Assembly (NCBI RefSeq): GCF_003473295.1
Contig: NZ_QRMP01000043.1
Coordinates: 1 to 18,738, forward strand
From: Parabacteroides sp. AM08-6
GTDB lineage: Bacteria > Bacteroidota > Bacteroidia > Bacteroidales > Tannerellaceae
Direction of reading: 5' to 3'
DNA length: 18,738 nucleotides
Positions 6,908 to 11,390 of this stretch are shown piece after piece. Both the position numbers and the translations under genes were made by a program. The notes under the pieces are model-generated. The model was not told the origin of the DNA. It was given only the letters and a program-made list of their open reading frames with translations, and did not search any database. Every line of letters starts with the position of its first letter. Position 1 is the first letter of the stretch.

Positions 6908-7306
6908 TTATTCAAACTTTCTATTTGCCCAAATGACTTGCAATGCTGTTATAAAGAGTACTAAAGCCACTCCCGTAATAGTAATACCTAATATTATCTT
7001 TGGAGCAGTATAATCCATATCTAATCCCCAAGGAAGCATTACTGAAGAATAACCATGAAACAACATTGCTATAGAAGGAATGATTTTACTCACAGCATTA
7101 TCAATCATGGACAACATCGGAGATAATACCAATGTACAAATTGAAATAAAAATGGCTACCAAGACCGATCCACATAAAAGACCAACAATAACACCTCCCC
7201 ACCCAAAAGACATAACCCAAGGCGTTAGCCAATAAAAGAGCAACCAAATAATATATGATGCTACTATTCCGTACAAAGCAGATCCCAAAAACTTTAATAT
7301 TGCCAT
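6908..7306 (-). CDS. Multi-pass membrane protein upstream of SIR2 gene
   Basis: A 132-residue very hydrophobic protein with about three or four membrane segments: near residues 5-30, 37-62, possibly 70-90, and 104-126 (IILGITITGVALVLF and following). A short basic tail NRKFE ends it. No enzyme motif or named family is visible. It is the first gene of the minus-strand SIR2 unit and lies 25 bp before the SIR2 start, so it is likely co-expressed. It could be the membrane partner or the infection sensor of a SIR2-based defence system. That role is inferred from gene order alone. Confidence 0.7.
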   Translation of the reverse strand: MAILKFLGSALYGIVASYIIWLLFYWLTPWVMSFGWGGVIVGLLCGSVLVAIFISICTLVLSPMLSMIDNAVSKIIPSIAMLFHGYSSVMLPWGLDMDYTAPKIILGITITGVALVLFITALQVIWANRKFE

Positions 7307-7425
7307 AATATTATATTTTAATCAAATGTTTCATCTTCTATCAATCCATCCCACCCTCCCTATGCCCTAAAACATAGCTTAGGTGTTGTTTTTCTTTTTA
7401 TCTTTACATTTCGGGGAAAGGAAGA

Positions 7426-7851
7426 CTATGCGCCCGCGCTTTCCTCAACACCTAACTTGCGGCGTAGTTCCGCGTTCTCATTCTCCAGCCTGTCAATTTC
7501 TTTTAATGCAAGCTTTAACAATTTGTCCTTTTCGTACATGTTTATATTTAGATTTAAGTTATCCCCTGAAACTATTTCAAAGGATTGTTTTTCCATTTCA
7601 CCACGTCCAGTCAGAAGCCATTCTAAATTTACATTAGAATAAACATCTGCAATACTAATTAAAATATCATCTGGCACAGATGGGTATTTTTGAGTTCTTG
7701 TATCCAAATTAAAAATACGGTTCAGCCTTTGTTGAGTAATATTTGGTAAAGTAGTAGAGAATAAAGCAACATTTCCATTGCTATATTTCTGTACAATATC
7801 TTTGATTCGAGAATTCAAACCAGGTAATAAGTTTTCTGCTCTATTATTCAT
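7426..7851 (-). CDS. CI-like prophage repressor without protease domain
   Basis: A 141-residue repressor. The N-terminal 85 residues resemble the phage CI/XRE DNA-binding domain, ending in the hallmark NLEWLLTGRGEM segment (75-86). The C-terminus is a short coiled coil rich in heptad Leu/Ile (LLKLALKEIDRLENENAEL, about 111-133), probably for dimerisation. There is no S24 self-cleavage domain, so induction must use another route than RecA-stimulated autocleavage. An operator copy lies 4 bp upstream of its start codon (7855-7877) and two more lie in the early promoter region (8377-8433), consistent with autoregulation and with repression of early genes. Confidence 0.8.
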   Translation of the reverse strand: MNNRAENLLPGLNSRIKDIVQKYSNGNVALFSTTLPNITQQRLNRIFNLDTRTQKYPSVPDDILISIADVYSNVNLEWLLTGRGEMEKQSFEIVSGDNLNLNINMYEKDKLLKLALKEIDRLENENAELRRKLGVEESAGA

Positions 7852-7854
7852 ATT

Positions 7855-7877
7855 TACTGAATTGTTTGTATATTTGT
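7855..7877. promoter_or_regulatory. Operator copy 1 of phage repressor (predicted)
   Basis: This 23-bp segment (TACTGAATTG then TTTGTATATTTGT) matches 8411-8433 at 22 of 23 positions, with the only difference at 7862/8418. It lies just upstream of the repressor start on one side and contains a TATATTTG box (7869-7876) directed at the plus-strand mini-gene at 7896 on the other. No good -33 match is seen, so the promoter would be weak or activator-dependent. The copy number and position make it the best candidate binding site of the CI-like repressor. Confidence 0.7.
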
Positions 7878-7895
7878 AATCTAAATCAGTTTCTC

Positions 7896-8024
7896 ATGTT
7901 ACACAAAAAAGAACAAGCCGATAGAAAATTACCTCTTAGATACTATTTCTTTTTAGGTTTTACCTGTGGTGTTATTGGTAGCTTTATTGTAAAAGTCATA
8001 GAATGGCTTCTAAGTGTTTTGTGA
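7896..8024 (+). CDS. 42-residue membrane mini-protein in lysogeny switch
   Basis: A 42-codon plus-strand gene between two minus-strand genes. It has a charged N-terminus (MLHKKEQADRKLPLRYY) followed by one hydrophobic segment (FFLGFTCGVIGSFIVKVIE) and a WLLSVL tail, so it should insert in the inner membrane. Its start is about 20 bp downstream of a TATATTTG box inside operator copy 1. Expression would therefore be repressed in the lysogen and released together with the early genes. Candidate roles are superinfection exclusion, membrane signalling of induction or antirepression; none is shown by sequence. Confidence 0.55.
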   Translation: MLHKKEQADRKLPLRYYFFLGFTCGVIGSFIVKVIEWLLSVL

Positions 8025-8036
8025 GCACTACACCTA

Positions 8037-8351
8037 TTATCCCCCCCCTATTACTCCGATAGAGAGTTCTCTGAAATAATTCTTTCTGTTTTCTCTATCC
8101 ATGTCCTTTTTTAAGCCCAAATATCCGCCTAAGCATAAATGCTTTATGTCTTTATCTGTTATGCTATAGTCAAACCTATTTGTAAATAGATCATTCTTTT
8201 CTTTTTTAACTAGTCCATCAGTAACAAGTATAGATAAGTCTTCATTGCGAATCCTGTTGTTAAGGAGGAAATCCTCATCACACAAGCATCCATCTCTTTG
8301 ATATATGAACCTTAAAGCCTTATCAAGTAATCCATATCTGCATTTATCCAT
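8037..8351 (-). CDS. Small winged-helix-like protein of lysogeny region
   Basis: A 104-residue protein, mostly charged and helical, whose middle (EDLSILVTDGLVKKEKND then a short hairpin to YSITDKD) has the look of a small winged-helix fold. No family is recognised. It is transcribed away from the early operon, with the 21-bp inverted repeat lying 25 bp upstream of its start, so it is probably controlled by the same operators as the early genes. Its last codons contain a run of eight G on the coding strand (C8 at 8041-8048). A slip there would replace only the final Gly-Gly-Gly tail and read into the intergenic region. Confidence 0.6.
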   Translation of the reverse strand: MDKCRYGLLDKALRFIYQRDGCLCDEDFLLNNRIRNEDLSILVTDGLVKKEKNDLFTNRFDYSITDKDIKHLCLGGYLGLKKDMDRENRKNYFRELSIGVIGGG

Positions 8352-8376
8352 ACACGCAACTGTTAATTAAAGTTAT

Positions 8377-8429
8377 ATATACAAACATTTCAGTATTGAT
8401 AAATAATAAATACTGAAATGTTTGTATAT
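8377..8429. repeat. Perfect 21-bp inverted repeat between divergent genes
   Basis: The left arm (8377-8397, ATATACAAACATTTCAGTAT plus T) and right arm (8409-8429) are exact reverse complements separated by 11 bp of A/T-rich sequence. Each arm carries the operator core TACTGAAATGTTTGTA, which is itself an imperfect palindrome (TAC..A.AT.T..GTA). The repeat therefore presents two operators head to head between the minus gene at 8351 and the plus gene at 8505. It is the likely central switch of lysogeny. As RNA it could also form a long hairpin. Confidence 0.75.
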
Positions 8430-8432
8430 TTG
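8425..8432 (+). promoter_or_regulatory. -7 element of early promoter
   Basis: TATATTTG at 8425-8432 is a perfect Bacteroidetes -7 box facing the early genes that begin at 8505. It overlaps the end of the right operator arm, so bound repressor would block it. No TTTG or TTG lies 19-21 bp upstream; the nearest, TTG at 8396-8398, is 26 bp away. The -33 element is therefore uncertain. Confidence 0.45.
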
Positions 8433-8504
8433 TCCCCGTAATCAATCACATGCCCCACGCACGAGGCACAAATTGAAATGAATTTTCAAAAGTAGTTAAT
8501 ATAT

Positions 8505-8738
8505 ATGGAAACAACAACAACAAAGAAGAAAATTAACCCGGTCGCAATAAAAACAAAGACCGATGTGCAAGGAACGCTCCTTGCCTTGAAGATTGGTGTT
8601 CCTACTGTCATAAAGAATACCCAGATTAAAGCATGTTCTATCCGGAGTGCTATACGCAAATTAACCATTAAAGGATACTCATTTAAGCAATCGGAGGAAG
8701 GCCGGATAGACGATGTAATAGTAACCCGCCTAAAATGA
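8505..8738 (+). CDS. First early gene, small basic protein
   Basis: A 77-residue protein with a Thr/Lys-rich N-terminus (METTTTKKKINP) and a central helical part (GTLLALKIGVPTVIKNTQIK then ACSIRSAIRKLTIKG) that could be a small DNA-binding fold, ending VIVTRLK. No named family is recognised, though short proteins of this type are typical first genes in Bacteroidales phage early operons. Its stop overlaps the next start (ATGA at 8735-8738), so the two genes are translationally coupled. It lies directly behind the operator region and should be derepressed on induction. Confidence 0.6.
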   Translation: METTTTKKKINPVAIKTKTDVQGTLLALKIGVPTVIKNTQIKACSIRSAIRKLTIKGYSFKQSEEGRIDDVIVTRLK

Positions 8739-9019
8739 TAGCCATGAGAGTAGATACAGAATTATCGGAAATCATTCGCCTTGTGAAAGAGGCCTATGAA
8801 TCTGGAGCCGAAAAAGTGCTTGCAGAAATTGGACATAAAGATTTCATGTATCAAAATGAGGCTTTTAGAAAATACGGACGAATTACGGTTGAAAAATGGC
8901 GGGACGCAGGGCTTATTAGAGTATTCAAAGATGGAGAGAGATCGTCTAGGATAAGAATACCAATAGAAGACTTGCACCGTGTTTCAATGTCTTCAAATAT
9001 TCACAAATTGGTTAAGTAG
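8735..9019 (+). CDS. Helix-turn-helix protein, excisionase-like
   Basis: A 94-residue protein with an N-terminal helix (SEIIRLVKEAYESGAEKVL) and a C-terminal helix-turn-helix/winged segment: EAFRKYGRITVEKWRDAGLI followed by a basic wing (FKDGERSSRIRI) and a final helix. This pattern resembles MerR/excisionase-like DNA-binding proteins of Bacteroidales mobile elements. It could act as excisionase or as an early transcription factor. The start overlaps the previous stop; a second Met three codons in (8744) is an alternative. It is the last gene before the tRNA. Confidence 0.6.
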   Translation: MIAMRVDTELSEIIRLVKEAYESGAEKVLAEIGHKDFMYQNEAFRKYGRITVEKWRDAGLIRVFKDGERSSRIRIPIEDLHRVSMSSNIHKLVK

Positions 9020-9095
9020 CCATTAAAATCAAACAACATAAAAGACTACCGTCGTGAGACAGGTTAATTTGTTTTCATAGCTTTTTTTTTTGACA

Positions 9096-9111
9096 GCCTG
9101 GAAAGACAGGC
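9096..9111 (+). other. Hairpin just before tRNA
   Basis: GCCTG (9096-9100) and CAGGC (9107-9111) pair around GAAAGA, three bases before the tRNA 5' end and directly after a run of ten T residues (9082-9091). It may be a processing signal for the tRNA 5' end or an end signal for the upstream transcript. There is no T run on its 3' side, so it is not a standard terminator. Confidence 0.4.
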
Positions 9112-9114
9112 AAC

Positions 9115-9191
9115 GGGCTTTTAACTCAGCAGTAGGTCAGAGTATCAGACTCATAATCTGAAGGTCCCCGGTTCAAGCCCGGGAAGGCCCA
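9115..9191 (+). tRNA. tRNA with CAU anticodon (Met or lysidine Ile)
   Basis: A complete 77-nt cloverleaf. The acceptor stem GGGCTTT (9115-9121) pairs with AAGGCCC (9184-9190) with one G-T pair and discriminator A9191. The D stem is ACTC/GAGT, the anticodon stem TCAGA/TCTGA with loop CTCATAA (anticodon CAT 9152-9154), and the T stem CCCGG/CCGGG with loop TTCAAGC. CCA is not encoded. The G1-C72 pair and the anticodon stem argue against an initiator tRNA. Elongator Met and Ile2 (modified to read AUA) cannot be separated by eye. It is embedded in the early operon rather than at the prophage end, so it is phage cargo rather than the attachment site. Confidence 0.93.
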
Positions 9192-9540
9192 CTTTCGTAA
9201 GCGTTCTTTGAAATAGTGGATAAATCCTATGATCCAGTAAATGGGCTTTAGCTCGGGCTGGCAAATAGGTTATTCCAGTAGATCAGCAGCAAACTGTTTG
9301 AGGTTATTGCTTCCGGTGTCGTTTAACCGGTGCTGTCGATGTGAAGCTGGGATATGTGGCGTTCATCATTTGATGATTCCTTTCGGTGTTACCTGGTCAT
9401 GAGGTTGGCTAACCGTCGTCACAGAGAAAATATACTCCCGGTCATGAAGGCGTTATGTCGGTGATTGGATTACCTACCGGGAACAAACAAAAATAAAAAG
9501 AAATTGAACCTTATGGTGTAAAGATCAACCGTAGTTTTAC
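9192..9540 (+). other. Gene-free region with many hairpins, possible structured RNA
   Basis: About 350 bp without a convincing gene, visibly richer in G+C than the flanks. Several stems are possible: CCGGT/ACCGG (9313-9317/9326-9330), enclosed by the alternative GCTTC/GAAGC (9309-9313/9343-9347); TCATCA/TGATGA (9363-9368/9371-9376); GGTT/AACC (9403-9406/9411-9414); and TCCCGGT/ACCGGGA (9436-9442/9476-9482). CCTGGTCATGA (9392-9402) recurs as CCCGGTCATGA (9437-9447). It follows the tRNA on the same strand and could be a processed non-coding RNA or a long leader for the gene at 9541. The only open frame is a 36-codon one (9354-9464) with unconvincing composition. Confidence 0.4.
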
Positions 9541-9963
9541 ATGAATACGAAAAAATATATTGGAACAAAAGAGATTAACGCTATTCCTATGAACCGACAG
9601 GAGTATAACGATTTCAGAGGATGGGAACTTCCTGCCGACGAGAACGGCTCTGATGAAGGTTACTTAGTTGAATATGTAGATGGAGGTAAGGCAAACACGC
9701 CTCAATATGCAGGATATGTAAGTTGGTCTCCTAAAGATGTGTTTGAAAGAGCTTACAAGTCAATCGAAACTCCGCTGGACAGACTTTATATCGAGCGCGA
9801 TGAGTTGATGGATAAATACAACAAATTGGTTTTATTCCTCGGTCGTGAAGATGCAGAGTCTATTGCAGGTGAAATGCAAGTTGAATTAATGGAACTACAG
9901 AAAATTCAAATGCACGACTACCTGTTGACTTTAAGAACTCGCATTGAGCTGATGAAGAAGTAG
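9541..9963 (+). CDS. Two-part phage protein, crAss001_48-like C-terminus
   Basis: A 140-residue protein. The N-terminal half (KYIGTKEINAIPMNRQEYND, then GYLVEYVDGG and GYVSWSPKDVFERAY, to about residue 77) is a module often seen at the start of small phage proteins, in which a lysine-rich strand precedes a conserved WSPK.VF motif. The C-terminal half is an amphipathic helical hairpin (DRLYIERDELMDKYNKLVLF and a second long helix) resembling the crAss001_48-related family. The function of either part is unknown. It is followed by a strong hairpin at 9971-9998, so its transcript may end or be processed there. Confidence 0.65.
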   Translation: MNTKKYIGTKEINAIPMNRQEYNDFRGWELPADENGSDEGYLVEYVDGGKANTPQYAGYVSWSPKDVFERAYKSIETPLDRLYIERDELMDKYNKLVLFLGREDAESIAGEMQVELMELQKIQMHDYLLTLRTRIELMKK

Positions 9964-9970
9964 TTACAAT

Positions 9971-9998
9971 TTGCTCCCGACATTTGTTTCGGGAGCAA
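9971..9998 (+). terminator. Perfect 10-bp hairpin after 9541 gene
   Basis: TTGCTCCCGA (9971-9980) pairs without mismatch with TCGGGAGCAA (9989-9998) around CATTTGTT. It lies seven bases after the stop codon. No T tract follows, so it could be a partial terminator, an mRNA-stabilising hairpin or a processing site within the long early transcript. Confidence 0.55.
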
Positions 9999-10011
9999 TA
10001 AACATAAGAAT

Positions 10012-10191
10012 ATGAAAATTAAAATCATAGGTTCATGCAATATGTGTGGAAAACAAGTGCATGAGCATGGGTTTGTAAAGGAAGGAGATAAATTATTTCA
10101 TAGGAGTTGTTATGAAAAACAATTCGCTTCGCACTCGAAGAAACCATATCAATATGCAAGAAAAAAATCCTGCTTTAGTGGTAGTCCTTGA
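10012..10191 (+). CDS. 59-residue LIM-type zinc finger protein
   Basis: A short plus-strand gene (59 codons). It carries one zinc-binding half-LIM pattern, C9-x2-C12-x17-H30-x2-C33 (within SCNMCGK and FHRSCYEK), followed by a basic Lys/Arg-rich tail. A single LIM/treble-clef-like finger suggests a nucleic-acid- or protein-binding adaptor. The gene lies 20 bp after the hairpin at 9971-9998 and has an A-rich translation start region. Its precise role is unknown. Confidence 0.6.
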   Translation: MKIKIIGSCNMCGKQVHEHGFVKEGDKLFHRSCYEKQFASHSKKPYQYARKKSCFSGSP

Positions 10192-10279
10192 CATTGCCAA
10201 TGGCCTGAATCTTTTTGACCACTCTCCACTTTGAAAACAAAAAAATGTCTTCCTTGAAACAATTTAATCCCACAATAAT

Positions 10280-10429
10280 ATGAAGATTACACAATTTGCA
10301 TGCCTGGTACTAATCGTGCCAATGATAATCATAACATTTATCGGAATGTTTTTCAATCCAGCTCACATTATCACCTTTATAGGTTCTTCTTTACTATTTT
10401 ACGCAACATACAAGGAGAAGAGATGGTGA
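10280..10429 (+). CDS. 49-residue two-helix membrane protein
   Basis: A 49-codon gene. Two hydrophobic segments are visible (QFACLVLIVPMIIITFIGMF and HIITFIGSSLLFYAT) with a short basic end, YKEKRW. It overlaps the next gene by seven bases (ATGGTGA at 10423-10429), which indicates translational coupling. A different frame open from 10300 covers the same bases but encodes an unconvincing His/Asn/Phe-rich N-terminus, so this frame is preferred for 10280-10429. No family is recognised. Confidence 0.55.
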   Translation: MKITQFACLVLIVPMIIITFIGMFFNPAHIITFIGSSLLFYATYKEKRW

Positions 10430-10551
10430 AAGAAATAATAAGACGCCTTCCCGATGGTGATACTGACTATGACGGAGAAGAAACTGAAGATCCATCATTC
10501 GACGAAATGCTGGAAGAATGGAGATTTGAAATGAATACGTACAACTACTAA
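10423..10551 (+). CDS. 42-residue acidic protein
   Basis: A 42-codon gene whose start overlaps the stop of the preceding membrane gene. It is strongly acidic in the middle (DGDTDYDGEETEDPSFDEML) with a basic N-terminus (MVKEIIRRLP) and an aromatic end. The open frame extends upstream to 10300, but that extension is antisense in character to a good membrane protein in another frame, so the start at 10423 is chosen. It precedes the recombination genes by 11 bp. The function is unknown; acidic mini-proteins can be DNA mimics, but this one is not large enough to argue that. Confidence 0.5.
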   Translation: MVKEIIRRLPDGDTDYDGEETEDPSFDEMLEEWRFEMNTYNY

Positions 10552-10562
10552 AGAATAAAATC

Positions 10563-11390
10563 ATGGAACCAGAAGATTACAATGTTACACCAATTGAGAC
10601 TGAACAGATTCAAATAGCCCAAGCTGATACGATAGAAAGAGCGAGTGTTGATTCCCAGGTGGCCACCGCCAAACAATATCCAAGAGATGTGCGAAAGTGC
10701 ATAAACAACTCCATCGTAATTGTCACTATGGATATTGAGACTGCCAAATCTTGCTCTTATGCATTGTCCAGGGGCGGAAAATTAATAACCGGCCCATCTG
10801 TACATCTTGCAAAAATCCTGGCTACAAATTGGGGAAATATCAGAACAGAGGCAAAAGTTGTCCAAATAACAGACAAACAGATCATCAGCAGAGGAACCGC
10901 CTGGGATCTGGAAACAAATGTCGCATCTGCATTCGAAGTTAGCCGAAGCATAGTCGACAGCAAAGGCAAGCGATACTCTAACGACATGATTGTCGTTACC
11001 GGGAATGCCGTCAATTCAATAGCCTATCGTAATGCTGTTTTTGCCGTGATACCTAAAGCTATCACCGATAGAGTGTATCAAGCTGCGCAAAAATATATCA
11101 CAGGTGATCTATCCGACGCCGATAAGCTCCTGAAATTCCGTACAACCCTTATTAATACATTCAAAAACGAGTACGGAATAAGCGAATCCGAAGTGATAAA
11201 ACTATGTGGCAAACAGACCACCAATCAAATAAAAACAGATGAAATCACCTTCCTTATTGGCGTTAGTCAATCCTTAAAAGATGGAGACACCACTGTAGAT
11301 GATTTGATGAAACCCATCAGGAAAGTAAAAGAAGACATCACCACAAAGAAAACAAGGATGAAAACTAAAAAAGTTGACAAACTACCATGA
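10563..11390 (+). CDS. Putative phage single-strand annealing recombination protein
   Basis: A 275-residue protein whose central part (about residues 35-180) is a conserved phage module with GGKLITGPSVHLAKILATNW, a TGNAVNSIAYRNAVF segment and IPKAITDRVYQAA. The C-terminal 50 residues are a Lys/Thr-rich basic tail. I do not place it with certainty in RecT, Erf, Sak or Sak3. Its role is inferred from its partner: the next gene, overlapping by four bases (ATGA at 11387-11390), encodes a RecB-like nuclease, and phage nucleases of this kind are usually paired with an annealing protein. It would bind ssDNA in the cytoplasm during recombination-dependent replication. Confidence 0.55.
   Translation: MEPEDYNVTPIETEQIQIAQADTIERASVDSQVATAKQYPRDVRKCINNSIVIVTMDIETAKSCSYALSRGGKLITGPSVHLAKILATNWGNIRTEAKVVQITDKQIISRGTAWDLETNVASAFEVSRSIVDSKGKRYSNDMIVVTGNAVNSIAYRNAVFAVIPKAITDRVYQAAQKYITGDLSDADKLLKFRTTLINTFKNEYGISESEVIKLCGKQTTNQIKTDEITFLIGVSQSLKDGDTTVDDLMKPIRKVKEDITTKKTRMKTKKVDKLP

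Noticed and set aside
7355..7402. Hairpin CTATG/CATAG with T-rich flank in the 7307-7425 gap as a terminator
   Set aside because: The stem is only 5 bp, and the T-rich side serves the plus strand, where no transcript is expected. On the minus strand the flank is G-rich.
9115..9191. tRNA as the prophage attachment site
   Set aside because: It lies about 9 kb from the integrase start, inside the early operon and in the same direction. An attachment site should be at the prophage edge near the integrase.
9354..9464. 36-codon basic frame inside the hairpin-rich region
   Set aside because: It is Arg/Cys/Trp-rich, unlike neighbouring proteins, with no leader signal. The bases are better explained by RNA stems.
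10234..10281. 12-codon leader peptide (MSSLKQFNPTII) overlapping the 10280 start
   Set aside because: It is too short and without any regulatory structure around it. The ATGA overlap alone is not enough.
10300..10422. Upstream extension of the acidic gene to 10300
   Set aside because: The encoded His/Asn/Phe-rich segment looks like a frame shadow of the convincing 49-residue membrane protein in another frame.
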